Source: Desulfosediminicola ganghwensis (lineage in GTDB: Bacteria; Desulfobacterota; Desulfobulbia; Desulfobulbales; Desulfocapsaceae). From it: a stretch of DNA of 64,000 bases. The translations under genes were made by a program, and so were the position numbers. The stretch covers positions 2,565,001 through 2,629,000 of the forward strand of contig NZ_CP050699.1 of assembly GCF_005116675.2 (NCBI RefSeq), in the 5' to 3' direction. This document shows positions 49,545-58,391 of the stretch, one piece after another; the first letter of the stretch is position 1, and every line of letters begins with the position of its first letter. Below the pieces are notes generated by a model. That model searched no databases. It had not been told where the DNA came from and worked only from the letters and a program-made list of their open reading frames with translations.

Positions 49545-49796
49545 TTATTTTTCCCGACTCTTCTTTAAAGCATTCGAACCACGTGTCACCGTGGCGATGC
49601 CCACGCCAAGCTCTTCGGCGATCTTGCGTTGCGGGATTCCTTTTTTCAACATTTTTATTATTTGCAGCCGGTTAACTATTTCGTCCAACTCGCTTGCAGT
49701 TAGCAGTTCGTTGAGGGACTGCTCCATCTCTTCGGGATTCTTCTTGGCCAGCAAATAATTGACTAAACTTGAAATGTTCTTTATTTTTGTATCCAT
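49545..49796 (-). CDS. trpR: Trp repressor family regulator
   Basis: 83 residues. The core matches TrpR throughout: LLTASELDEIVNRLQIIKML, GIPQRKIAEELGVGIATVTR and GSNALKKS, which hold the helix-turn-helix and the residues around the tryptophan pocket (in E. coli [23 protein letters not shown]). It should be a tryptophan-responsive dimer. The start has no ribosome site; instead an operator-like palindrome touches the ATG, so a leaderless message and tight autoregulation are likely. It is divergent from the ior/liv operon with 126 bases between the start codons, which makes it the natural regulator of that operon. Confidence 0.85.
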   Translation of the reverse strand: MDTKIKNISSLVNYLLAKKNPEEMEQSLNELLTASELDEIVNRLQIIKMLKKGIPQRKIAEELGVGIATVTRGSNALKKSREK

Positions 49797-49814
49797 GTAC
49801 TAGTACGATAGTGC
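49797..49814. promoter_or_regulatory. TrpR-type operator at the trpR/liv-ior divergent region
   Basis: GTACTAGTACGATAGTGC matches the layout of the E. coli trp operator (8-base half-site, 2-base centre, 8-base half-site). The left half GTACTAGT fits the CTAG-containing consensus; the right half is weaker. It abuts the trpR ATG and lies 109 bases before livH. Confidence 0.6.
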
Positions 49815-49922
49815 AAATTTGGTTTGGGTAAAGCTATTTTTTGTCGTGTTTGCCCTAAAGCCCTGTGGTACAGAGGCTGAACACACGGCGATAGTGTTGT
49901 TATGTAGGAGCCTGTTTGCTGT

Positions 49923-50783
49923 ATGTTTGCCGATCTACTGCAATATACCTTTTCAGGGCTGACAAGTGGCGCAATTTATGCGCTGATAGCTCTGGGTTTC
50001 TGTGTGGTCAATAATACCATGAAGATCGTCAATTTCGTACAGGTGGATTTTGTGACCCTGGGTGGAATGTTGATGTTCTCATGTCTCTTTGGTGCCGGAT
50101 TGCCTATGATTCCAGGCATTTTTCTTGCTGTGGCCGGAGTGGCATTAGTGGCGATGATTGTGGAACGCTTCGGGCTTCGGCCTGCGAGATCGAACCATCA
50201 TCTGGTACTGATCTTTCTCACCGTGGGGCTTTCCATAATATTGCGGGGAATCATCAAGTTGATCTGGGGCACGAACCGGATGGCTCTGCCGCCTTTGACA
50301 CCTGATGTGCCTATCGCTTTTATGGGGGCGAGCCTTTTGCCCCAGGCGCTCTGGGTGATGGTGCTAACCATTGGCGCGATCAGTCTGCTCACCTGGTTTT
50401 TCTATCGAACATCGCTCGGATTGTCAATGCGGGCTGTTGCTTCCAACCCCACAGCGGCCGCTGTAGTTGGTATCCCGGCCGGTCGAATCCGTCTGACCAG
50501 TTACGCCATTGCCGGTGCTTTGGGTGGTCTGGCGGGTGTACTTGTCACACCGATTACCACCCTCAATTACGATGTTGGGGTGCTGCTGGGGTTAAAAGGT
50601 TTTGCTGCGGCCATCCTGGGCGGTTTCGGCTCATTTCCCGGGGCAATTGTGGGAGGTCTCTGTCTTGGTCTGCTAGAGTCCCTTTCAGCCGGCTATCTTT
50701 CCAGCGCCTATAAGGATGTGGTGGCTTTTGTGGTGTTGTTGCTGGTGCTTTTTGTGCGGCCTAAGGGATTGTTTGGAGAGTGA
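49923..50783 (+). CDS. livH: Branched-chain/aromatic amino acid ABC permease, LivH type
   Basis: 286 residues with eight or so membrane helices. LivH features: GLTSGAIYALIALGFCVVNN at the start, the conserved GLRPARSNHHLVLIF, and the ATPase-contact loop AVASNPTAAAVVGIPAGRI. It is the first gene of the operon, preceded by AGGAG with long spacing. It forms the channel with LivM. Because the operon encodes aromatic 2-oxo acid metabolism, the imported amino acids are more likely aromatic than aliphatic. Confidence 0.93.
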   Translation: MFADLLQYTFSGLTSGAIYALIALGFCVVNNTMKIVNFVQVDFVTLGGMLMFSCLFGAGLPMIPGIFLAVAGVALVAMIVERFGLRPARSNHHLVLIFLTVGLSIILRGIIKLIWGTNRMALPPLTPDVPIAFMGASLLPQALWVMVLTIGAISLLTWFFYRTSLGLSMRAVASNPTAAAVVGIPAGRIRLTSYAIAGALGGLAGVLVTPITTLNYDVGVLLGLKGFAAAILGGFGSFPGAIVGGLCLGLLESLSAGYLSSAYKDVVAFVVLLLVLFVRPKGLFGE

Positions 50784-50801
50784 CTGTAAGGGGAACTGCA
50801 G

Positions 50802-50841
50802 GTTGGATGTTGGACGTGGGACGTTGGACGTGGGATGTGGG
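50802..50841. repeat. 14-bp tandem repeat between livH and iorA
   Basis: GTTGGACGTGGGAC is followed directly by GTTGGACGTGGGAT (50809-50836), with a degenerate GTTGGAT before and GTGGG after. It lies in the only long gap (146 bases) of the operon. Confidence 0.7.
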
Positions 50842-50929
50842 AACTGAGAGTTGGGTTATAGAGATAAATACAGCGTTTCAGGCTAGTCGCTGAAGATGTG
50901 GCGTGTGGCATTAGACAATAGAGGAGAGT

Positions 50930-52750
50930 ATGACAACTGAATTATTGATGGGTAATGATGCCATTGGCCGCGGGCTGATAGAGGCTGGTTGCCAGGTTGC
51001 GGCGGCGTACCCCGGAACACCTTCTACTGAGATTTTACAGTCGGTGATCAATAGGCGGGATGAAGCTGTCGATCCACTGCATGTGGAGTGGTCGGTAAAT
51101 GAGAAGATCGCTTTTGAAGTGGCGCTGGCGGCAAGTTACACCGGCAAGCGTTCTGCAGCGGTAATGAAGCAGGTTGGCCTCAATGTTGCGGCCGACCCCT
51201 TTATGCGCACCGCCTATCTCGGTGTGAAAGGCGGCATGCTCACCATTGTGGCTGATGACCCTGGCCCCCATAGCTCCCAGAACGAGCAGGATACCAGATT
51301 ATTCTGTCTGCAGGGCAGGGTGCCGGTGCTTGACCCGTCGAGCCCGGCCGAGGCCAAGGCGATGGTTGAACCAGCTTTTGCCTTATCTGAAAAATATGAG
51401 ATGAATGTGGTTCTCAGGCCAACGACGAGGGTCTGCCATTCTCGCCAAAGTGTTGCGCTTACAACTCCTTTGGGGCCTGATCGAAAATCGGAATTCGTAC
51501 CGGATACCGGCCGGTTTTGTGCCACACCAGCGTTTTTGCCGGGGCTTCATAAAGCACTGAATGCAAAACTGGAGCAGATAGCCAAAGAGCCTGACTGGCA
51601 GCCGAAAATGGTAGAGGGGGACGGCAGTAATAAAGGTTTGGCCCTGGTAGCTTCCGGTATCGCCTATGCGAACCTGGTCGATCTGCTGGCAGAACTCGAA
51701 CTGACTGGTACTGTCGATCTGTATCAGGTGTTGATGCCATACCCGCTGAACCCGGATTTCATTGATACGCTGCAAAACTCGTATACAAAAGTCCTGGTAC
51801 TGGAAGAGACCTACCCGGTGATTGAGATGCAACTTGCTCACCCGGGGGCTGCAGGCAAACTGAGTGGTGCGGTCCCGAAGGAAGGGGAGTTGACTCCTGA
51901 TGTCCTGTACACCGCACTGGCAGATTTTCTCGGCTTGGAGAGGCAGCAAAACGAAGCTGTACAGGCACGTGGTCAGCGTCCGTCACTCTGCCCGGGGTGC
52001 CCGCATCGAGCCGCGTTTTACTCTATCAAGAAAACCTTCCCCGATGGCATCTTTCCCTCCGATATCGGCTGTTACACCCTCGGCATGAATCTCGAGGCGG
52101 TACATACCGTCCATTGCATGGGGGCCTGTATCAGCCAGGGGGCCGGGTTTTATCAGGCGTACCGGCAGGATGGTGGAGCAACACCGACTGTGGTGGTGAC
52201 CATTGGCGACTCAACCTTCTTCCATGCAGGAATCCCGGCGCTTATCAATGCTGTAGTACAGGATGCGCGCATTATCGTGGTGATTCTCGATAATGCCACC
52301 ACAGCCATGACCGGTGGTCAGCCGGTACCGCATATGGGGATTGCTGCAGGTGGCAGGAAGACCAAGGCAATTGCCATCATGCCGTTAGTGAAGGCCGCCG
52401 GGGTTGAATTCATTGAAAGTTGCGACCCATATCACCAGGCACGTTTCGAAGAACTGCTGCGTAAGGCGGATGAACATACTCGTCATGAAAATGGTGGAGT
52501 GGCGGTGCTGATTGCAAAGCATGGCTGCCTGATGGACCCGGCGGTACGAAAAGCGCAGGAGGCTGCACCGGTGCAAATCACCGAAGATTGCCTGGGGTGT
52601 GGTCAGTGCGTTGAGATCTTTGAGTGTCCAGCACTTTCCATGGACAAGGAAAATGAGACAGCCCGGGTGGATGGGGATCGCTGTCATGGTTGCGGCACCT
52701 GTATCGCAGTTTGCCCGGCCCAGGCCATTGTAGAGGGGGGAATGATATGA
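50930..52750 (+). CDS. iorA: Indolepyruvate:ferredoxin oxidoreductase alpha subunit
   Basis: 606 residues, full length. The pyrimidine-binding domain is N-terminal (GNDAIGRGLIEAGCQVAAAY and PGTPSTEI), the thiamine diphosphate domain has GDSTFFHAGIPALINAV and DNATTAMTGGQP, and two ferredoxin-type [4Fe-4S] sites close the protein (CLGCGQCVEIFECP and CHGCGTCIAVCPAQA). It oxidatively decarboxylates aryl pyruvates (from Trp, Phe, Tyr) to aryl-acetyl-CoA, reducing ferredoxin. The stop overlaps the iorB start (ATGA). Cytosolic complex with IorB. Confidence 0.96.
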   Translation: MTTELLMGNDAIGRGLIEAGCQVAAAYPGTPSTEILQSVINRRDEAVDPLHVEWSVNEKIAFEVALAASYTGKRSAAVMKQVGLNVAADPFMRTAYLGVKGGMLTIVADDPGPHSSQNEQDTRLFCLQGRVPVLDPSSPAEAKAMVEPAFALSEKYEMNVVLRPTTRVCHSRQSVALTTPLGPDRKSEFVPDTGRFCATPAFLPGLHKALNAKLEQIAKEPDWQPKMVEGDGSNKGLALVASGIAYANLVDLLAELELTGTVDLYQVLMPYPLNPDFIDTLQNSYTKVLVLEETYPVIEMQLAHPGAAGKLSGAVPKEGELTPDVLYTALADFLGLERQQNEAVQARGQRPSLCPGCPHRAAFYSIKKTFPDGIFPSDIGCYTLGMNLEAVHTVHCMGACISQGAGFYQAYRQDGGATPTVVVTIGDSTFFHAGIPALINAVVQDARIIVVILDNATTAMTGGQPVPHMGIAAGGRKTKAIAIMPLVKAAGVEFIESCDPYHQARFEELLRKADEHTRHENGGVAVLIAKHGCLMDPAVRKAQEAAPVQITEDCLGCGQCVEIFECPALSMDKENETARVDGDRCHGCGTCIAVCPAQAIVEGGMI

Positions 52751-53247
52751 AGCAGCAGATAGTGGTAAGCGGAATCGGTGGCCAGGGCGTGCTCTTTCTT
52801 ACCCGGGTGATTGCCCAGGTTGCCGTGGACCAGGGAATACCTGTATTGACCTCAGAGAGCCACGGTATGGCCCAGCGTGGCGGTACCGTGCTCTCGACCC
52901 TGAAGATCGGTAATTTCGCAGCTCCCTTGATCCGCACAGGGCAGGCCGATGTGGCGCTGTTTCTCTGGGATGCCAATTTACCGGTGCATCAGCCGTTGAT
53001 GAAAGAGGGAGGTGCACTTTTCATAAATTCCAATACTGAAGGGGTTGGCGAGCGTATCGACGCTTCGGCTATAGCCAGGGAAATGGGTAAGGCGGTACTC
53101 TCAAACCTGGTGCTGCTGGGCAGGGCAGTCAACAGTAACGCCCTGTTCTGTACGGAGGGGCAGTGTCTTGAGGCTATCGAAAAACTTGCCCCACCAAAGT
53201 TTGTAGAGCAGAACCTGCAGGCATTTCAGGCCGGGCTGAGAAACTGA
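52747..53247 (+). CDS. iorB: Indolepyruvate:ferredoxin oxidoreductase beta subunit
   Basis: 166 residues from ATG 52747, overlapping iorA by four bases; the frame from 52690 inside iorA is not used. The gamma-type fold shows VVSGIGGQGVLFLTRVIA, ESHGMAQRGGTVLSTLKIG and NLVLLGRAV. It completes the IOR heterodimer with IorA. Length is a little under the usual 180-200 residues but no conserved block is missing. Followed two bases later by livM. Confidence 0.95.
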   Translation: MKQQIVVSGIGGQGVLFLTRVIAQVAVDQGIPVLTSESHGMAQRGGTVLSTLKIGNFAAPLIRTGQADVALFLWDANLPVHQPLMKEGGALFINSNTEGVGERIDASAIAREMGKAVLSNLVLLGRAVNSNALFCTEGQCLEAIEKLAPPKFVEQNLQAFQAGLRN

Positions 53248-53249
53248 GT

Positions 53250-54338
53250 ATGTCGGCTAGAGAAAAACTATTTTACTCTGTCTATCAGCACCGAACCGGG
53301 CTGACTGTCTTGCTGGTATCTGCGGTATTACTGGTTTACCCGCTTTTTGAGGACAATCCCTATACACTGGGTATTTCCAACCTGATCGCCATTAACGTCA
53401 TCGTGGTGTTGGGGCTCAACCTGTTTATTGGCTATGCGGGCCAGATTTCGCTGGGGCATGCCGCGTTTTTCGGGCTTGGTGCCTACGGATCTGCCATCGC
53501 CACCACCACTTTTGGCATATCACCCTGGCCTGCCATGTTGCTGGTGGCAACGGTTGTTGGCCTGATGGCACTGGTGCTGGGTATTCCTATATTGCGGCTC
53601 TCAGGTCATTATCTGGCCATGGCCACGCTCGGCTTTAATTTTACGGTGCACGCGGTTTTTCTGGAGTGGGATGAGCTCACCGGCGGGCCCAGCGGTTTCT
53701 ACGGCATCCCTTATCTTGGTTTTGGTGATTTTCGTTTTGATGATGAGGTGCGGCTTCATTATTTGCTCTGGGGCTGCGCCATACTCTGTCTGCTGCTCTG
53801 CCTGAATCTGGTTCGAAGCGGTGTTGGCCGTGGCTTTGCAGCATTGGCTGAGGATGAGACCGCCGCCGCGGCGCTTGGAGTCGATACCCGTAGCGCCAAG
53901 GTGAAAGTGTTTGTGCTGTCAGCGGTGATGGCCTCGTTTGCAGGTTCACTCTTTGCCCACTGTTACTCGTTTATCAGCCCGGACTCGTTTGGCATTTTCA
54001 CCTCTACAGATATGGTCATCATGGTGGTTGTCGGCGGTATGGGCTCTATATGGGGGTCTCTCTTGGGAGCCGGGTTGATCACCATCCTTCCGGAGTTCAT
54101 GGACATATTCGAAACCTATAAGGATTTCGTGCACGGTGCGATTCTGGTGCTGGTGCTGATGTTTCTGCCCCAGGGGCTGGTAAGCGGTATCGCTCATGAG
54201 TTCAGGGTGAGAATGACTTTGCGAAAACATGCAAAAGACCAGGCAGCCGGGAAGAAGGTGGAACACAACACTCAATTGAAAAACAGTGATATGTCCCGGA
54301 GCATTTATAAGGAGGGGCAGAAAAATGTTGCAGCTTGA
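53250..54338 (+). CDS. livM: Branched-chain/aromatic amino acid ABC permease, LivM type
   Basis: 362 residues with about nine membrane helices. LivM motifs: LNLFIGYAGQISLGHAAFFG, GHYLAMATLGFNFTVHAVF, GGPSGFYGI and the EAA loop AALAEDETAAAALGVDTRSAKVK. The C terminus is an extended polar tail (after SGIAHEFRVR) that overlaps the livG start by 14 bases, so translation is coupled. Pairs with LivH. Confidence 0.95.
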   Translation: MSAREKLFYSVYQHRTGLTVLLVSAVLLVYPLFEDNPYTLGISNLIAINVIVVLGLNLFIGYAGQISLGHAAFFGLGAYGSAIATTTFGISPWPAMLLVATVVGLMALVLGIPILRLSGHYLAMATLGFNFTVHAVFLEWDELTGGPSGFYGIPYLGFGDFRFDDEVRLHYLLWGCAILCLLLCLNLVRSGVGRGFAALAEDETAAAALGVDTRSAKVKVFVLSAVMASFAGSLFAHCYSFISPDSFGIFTSTDMVIMVVVGGMGSIWGSLLGAGLITILPEFMDIFETYKDFVHGAILVLVLMFLPQGLVSGIAHEFRVRMTLRKHAKDQAAGKKVEHNTQLKNSDMSRSIYKEGQKNVAA

Positions 54339-55089
54339 TGGTCTCTCAAAAAACTTTGGCGGCCTGCCTGCCCTGTCTCAAGTCTCGTTTACGGTGCCTG
54401 AGGCAAAATTAACAGCGCTGATCGGTCCCAACGGAGCAGGGAAATCGACCCTGATACATTGCATAACAGGGGTGTTGCCCTCATCCGGTGGCTCTATTTT
54501 TTTCAAAGACCAGGAGATTACAGGATTATCGGCTCACCAGATCAGTCAACTGGGGATAAGCCGCACCTTCCAGAATCTGAGGCTCTTTCCCAGGCTGGAT
54601 GTACTGAACAATGTGCTGACGGGTCTGACCAACCAGGGCGGAACCTCAATGCTGATGGCCATGCTGCGACTGCCGTATCTCAGGCATCGTGAGCGACAGT
54701 TGAAACTCAAGGCGCTGGAAGCGCTGGATCGCTTCGAGCTCGGCGAAAAGGCGAGCTGGCCTGCTGAGGTGTTGGCCTATGGAGATAAAAAGCGGGTGGA
54801 ATTGGCCCGGGCAATAGTCGGTAAACCCGATTTGTTACTTCTCGATGAACCGGTGGCTGGGCTGAACAGCCAGGAAACGGCCGCAGTGGGTGAACAGCTG
54901 AAAATGCTTCGACGCAAAGGCCACACCATCCTGCTGGTGGAGCACGATATGGAACTGGTGATGGATATCGCCGATCAGGTGGTGGTGCTGGACAGCGGTC
55001 GCTGCATTGCAATCGGTACCCCTGAAGAGGTGCGGAAAAATCCACTGGTGCTGGAAGCGTACCTGGGGAAAATGGAGGCCACTGCATAA
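54325..55089 (+). CDS. livG: Branched-chain/aromatic amino acid ABC ATPase, LivG type
   Basis: 254 residues from ATG 54325, which has GGAGG upstream; the frame from 54286 lies in livM. Walker A is GPNGAGKST, the Q-loop is in GISRTFQNLRLFPRLDVLNN, the signature region reads VLAYGDKKRVELAR (LAYG replaces LSGG, normal for LivG), Walker B is LLLLDEPVAGLN and the switch His is in VEHDMELV. The stop overlaps the next start (TAATGA). Confidence 0.95.
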   Translation: MLQLDGLSKNFGGLPALSQVSFTVPEAKLTALIGPNGAGKSTLIHCITGVLPSSGGSIFFKDQEITGLSAHQISQLGISRTFQNLRLFPRLDVLNNVLTGLTNQGGTSMLMAMLRLPYLRHRERQLKLKALEALDRFELGEKASWPAEVLAYGDKKRVELARAIVGKPDLLLLDEPVAGLNSQETAAVGEQLKMLRRKGHTILLVEHDMELVMDIADQVVVLDSGRCIAIGTPEEVRKNPLVLEAYLGKMEATA

Positions 55090-57185
55090 TGACGCCGATG
55101 TTGAAAATAGAAAATCTCACAGCTCACTATGGTGCAGCCCAGGCACTTTTCGGGGTTGATCTCGATGTTGCAGCGGGCGAGACCGTCTCGCTGGTTGGTG
55201 CCAATGGTGCCGGTAAGTCAACGCTGCTTAAATGTCTGCTCGGCCTGGAGAAGCCCACCGGTGGCCGGATACTGCTGGATGGTGAGGATATCACCAGAAC
55301 CGGCCCTGCCAGGATGGTACGACTCGGTGTCAGCCTTTCTCCTGAAGGTCGCGAGGTCTTTGCCGAGCTTTCAGTGCTCGAGAACCTTCGGCTCGGAGCG
55401 GTTCCTCTAAAGCTCTCCCGCAGGGAAGAAGAGCGACGGCTGGCAGGGGTGTTTGATCGGTTTGCCAAGCTTTACGAGCGAAGGGAACAGAGCGCAGGCA
55501 CACTGTCCGGCGGTGAGCAGCAGATGCTCGCCATGGGCCGAGCGTTGATGGCGAAACCGCGGTTGTTGTTGCTGGATGAGCCAAGCCTGGGATTGGCACC
55601 GCTTATCGTCGATGACATTTTCGCCATAATCCGCCAACTCGCACGTGCAGGTACCACCATTCTGCTGGTGGAGCAGAATGCAGCACGGGCACTGTCGTCT
55701 TCTGACAAGGCCTACCTGCTGGCCAACGGAAAAGTAGTTGAGCAGGGAGAAAGCGCCGCGCTGCTCAATGATCCCGCTCTACGCTCTGCATTCTTAGGAG
55801 CGGCAAGTGATGAAAAGCCTGCAGCCAGCCGTCTTGGGGCTGCGGGTCTGACTAATATACGTTTGGAGAAACCCGCAATGCATACCAGAAATTTTATGCC
55901 TGACTTTGCCGGCAGGGAGGAACTCGAGGCCCATCAGCTGAAAGGGTTGAAGTGGACCGTTTCCCACGCCTACGAGGGTTCGGCCCATTATCGAAAAGCA
56001 TTTGAAGAGGCCGGGGTGACGCCGGCCGATATTGAAAGCCTTGCCGACCTGCAGAAACTCCCCTTTACCACGGCCGACGATCTGCGTGATGGCTACCCGT
56101 TTCCGCTCCGTTCGGTGCCGTTCGAGCAGCTGGTACGGGTTCATGCCAGTTCCGGCACCACCGGTAAACGCAAGGTGCTTTGTTATACGCAAAAAGATCT
56201 CGATGACTGGATCTACTTTTTTGCCCGCTGCTATCAGATGGCGGGCGTGACGCCTCTGGACAGGGTGCAGATTGCTGTTGGTTATGGTGTCTGGACCGCT
56301 GGTATGGGTTTTCAGTTGGGGGCAGAAAAAATAGGTGCTTTGGCAGTTCCAATCGGGCCTGGCAATATCGATATGCAGATTCAGTTTCTGCTCGATTTCC
56401 AGTCGACTGTATTTTGTTCGACGGCATCCATGGCTCTGCTCATGGCCGAAGAGATCCATAAACGGGGTATTGCCGACAAGATCGCGGTGAATAGGATTAT
56501 TTACGGTTCAGAGCGCTCCAGCCGCTCCATGCGACAGAAGATCTCTGACCTTTTTGGGGGTGCAGAGCTGTTTGATATTACGGGGTTAACCGAGTTGTAT
56601 GGGCCTGGTACCGGGATAGAGTGCTCCGATCACGACTGCATTCACTACTGGGGTGACTATTATCTGCTGGAAATTCTTGATCCGCAGACACTGCAACCAG
56701 TGGTTGACGGTGAATGGGGTGAGATGGTCATTACCACCCTCTGCAAGGAGGGATCACCTCTCATTCGCTATCGAACCAGAGATATCACCAGAAAGATACC
56801 GGGGGCATGTACCTGCGGTTCTGTCCTGCCACGTCATTCACGTATCAGGGGGCGGTCCGACGATACCATCAAGTTTCGAGGGGTGAATATTTACCCCTCC
56901 GGCATCGACACTATCCTGTCGGCGGTGCCCGGATTGGGTTCGGAGTACCAGATCCATCTGCGACGGGACGACTCGGGCCGTGATCACATGAATCTGGTGG
57001 TAGAGCGGGCTGAAGGGGTAGGGAATATACGTGTTCATGACCTCATTCAGGAAGTGGTCCATCAGGTTAAAAAGCAGTTGCTGGTTTCGGTAAAGGTAGA
57101 GGTAACGGAATATGGTGGTTTGCCGCGCTCGGAGCGGAAGAGTCAGCGCGTGTTCGACAATAGAATACAGGATGAAATCGTCTGA
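55089..57185 (+). CDS. Fusion of LivF-type ABC ATPase with phenylacetate-CoA ligase-like enzyme
   Basis: 698 residues in one frame. Residues 1-235 are a complete LivF ATPase: Walker A GANGAGKST, signature LSGGEQQ, Walker B LLLLDEPSLGLAP, switch His position read in LLVEQNAARAL (Gln/Asn, normal for LivF). A short linker (about 236-262) leads to a PaaK-type ligase: adenylate loop HASSGTTGKRKV, ITGLTELYGPGTGIEC, YRTRDITR and IRGRSDDTIKFRGVNIYPSG. Both halves look intact. An internal ATG at 55878 (residue 264) has GGAG 9 bases upstream, so a separate ligase could also be made. PaaK-type enzymes activate aryl acetates to CoA thioesters with ATP, matching or reversing the IorAB product. The fusion ties uptake ATPase and CoA ligase together. 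Confidence 0.9.
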   Translation: MTPMLKIENLTAHYGAAQALFGVDLDVAAGETVSLVGANGAGKSTLLKCLLGLEKPTGGRILLDGEDITRTGPARMVRLGVSLSPEGREVFAELSVLENLRLGAVPLKLSRREEERRLAGVFDRFAKLYERREQSAGTLSGGEQQMLAMGRALMAKPRLLLLDEPSLGLAPLIVDDIFAIIRQLARAGTTILLVEQNAARALSSSDKAYLLANGKVVEQGESAALLNDPALRSAFLGAASDEKPAASRLGAAGLTNIRLEKPAMHTRNFMPDFAGREELEAHQLKGLKWTVSHAYEGSAHYRKAFEEAGVTPADIESLADLQKLPFTTADDLRDGYPFPLRSVPFEQLVRVHASSGTTGKRKVLCYTQKDLDDWIYFFARCYQMAGVTPLDRVQIAVGYGVWTAGMGFQLGAEKIGALAVPIGPGNIDMQIQFLLDFQSTVFCSTASMALLMAEEIHKRGIADKIAVNRIIYGSERSSRSMRQKISDLFGGAELFDITGLTELYGPGTGIECSDHDCIHYWGDYYLLEILDPQTLQPVVDGEWGEMVITTLCKEGSPLIRYRTRDITRKIPGACTCGSVLPRHSRIRGRSDDTIKFRGVNIYPSGIDTILSAVPGLGSEYQIHLRRDDSGRDHMNLVVERAEGVGNIRVHDLIQEVVHQVKKQLLVSVKVEVTEYGGLPRSERKSQRVFDNRIQDEIV

Positions 57186-57215
57186 TAAACACAATTGAGA
57201 AAGAGGGGAACGAGT

Positions 57216-58367
57216 ATGAAACGATTACTGGCAGCATTGACCATGATACCGTTGCTGGCCCCCGCGGCTTTTGCCACGGAGACCATCAAGCTCGGTGCGT
57301 TTTTCGATCTTTCCGGCCGGGCGGCTTTTATCGGAACGCCGACGAAGCTGGTCGCCGAGATGGTGGTGGAGAAAATAAACGGAGAAGGCGGTATTAACGG
57401 CAAAAAGCTGGAGCTGATCATTGCCGATACCGAGGCTAACCCGGCTAAAACTGCCTCCATTGCCAAGAAATTCATCCACAAAGAGAATGTGGTTGCCATT
57501 ATCGGTCCAACCCTGACCGATACAGGTATGAATGTAAAAAAGGTTGTGGATAAGGGCCAGACCCCGATCTTTATGACCGTTGGCGGTGATCCGGTGATTA
57601 TGGGTGGTAAGTTCGGCCCATATAAGTACGTTTTTAAGTCACCACAGCGTTCAAGTATCGCCGTAGGACGACTCTTTAATTATTTGCAGGAAAAAGGGCT
57701 GAGCAAAATCGCGCTACTTTCAGCCGCAGATGGTTTTGGTAAAGATGGTGCCCGCTGGATGGATAAACTGGCTGCAGAATATGGAATCGAGATCGTTGCC
57801 CGCGAATCGTTCGGTACCCGGGACACTGACATGACCGCCCAGTTGACCAAGGTGAAGAATGCTCAACCACAAGCCATTGTTGCCTGGACAATCGGCCCGG
57901 CAGGCTCCATTATTGCCAAAAACAAGGCACAGTTAGGTATTGAACTTCCACTTTTTCAGTGTCATGGTCTGCCTGATCCCAAGTATATCGAGCTTGCCGG
58001 CAGCGCCAGTGAAGGAGACCGGATGCCTGCCACCAAGCTGATGGTGGTGGACGAACTGCCGGATAGTGACCCGCAGAAAGCCATTATTCAGGAATTTGTA
58101 ACTCTTTATAAAGAAAAAGGGTACGATACACAGTTCCCGATCAACACGCACTCCGGTTACGCCTGGGACGCTATTATGATGGTGGCAAACGCGATTGAAA
58201 AGGTGGGTACCGATCGAGAGGCGATTCGGGCTGAGATTGAAGGGACGAAAAACTATATTGGTATCTCAGGTATCTATAATATTACCGAAGAAGACCATAA
58301 CGGACTGGGAGTGGACTCCATGGTCATGGTGCAGGTGAAAAATGGTCAGTTTGTAATGGCCAGATAA
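57216..58367 (+). CDS. Branched-chain/aromatic amino acid ABC substrate-binding protein
   Basis: 383 residues from ATG 57216, preceded by GAGGGG; a start at 57195 would add seven residues over the ribosome site. The signal peptide is MKRLLAALTMIPLLAPAAFA. Peripla_BP_6 fold: IKLGAFFDLSGRAAFIGTP, INGEGGINGKKLELI, and VVAIIGPTLTDTGMNVKK, which contain the ligand loops. Ligand is probably an aromatic or branched-chain amino acid, or an aryl acid given the ligase. Last gene of the operon, followed by a terminator 24 bases on. Confidence 0.94.
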   Translation: MKRLLAALTMIPLLAPAAFATETIKLGAFFDLSGRAAFIGTPTKLVAEMVVEKINGEGGINGKKLELIIADTEANPAKTASIAKKFIHKENVVAIIGPTLTDTGMNVKKVVDKGQTPIFMTVGGDPVIMGGKFGPYKYVFKSPQRSSIAVGRLFNYLQEKGLSKIALLSAADGFGKDGARWMDKLAAEYGIEIVARESFGTRDTDMTAQLTKVKNAQPQAIVAWTIGPAGSIIAKNKAQLGIELPLFQCHGLPDPKYIELAGSASEGDRMPATKLMVVDELPDSDPQKAIIQEFVTLYKEKGYDTQFPINTHSGYAWDAIMMVANAIEKVGTDREAIRAEIEGTKNYIGISGIYNITEEDHNGLGVDSMVMVQVKNGQFVMAR

Positions 58368-58391
58368 CCTGCGATTCTCTTCGAGTTAAAA

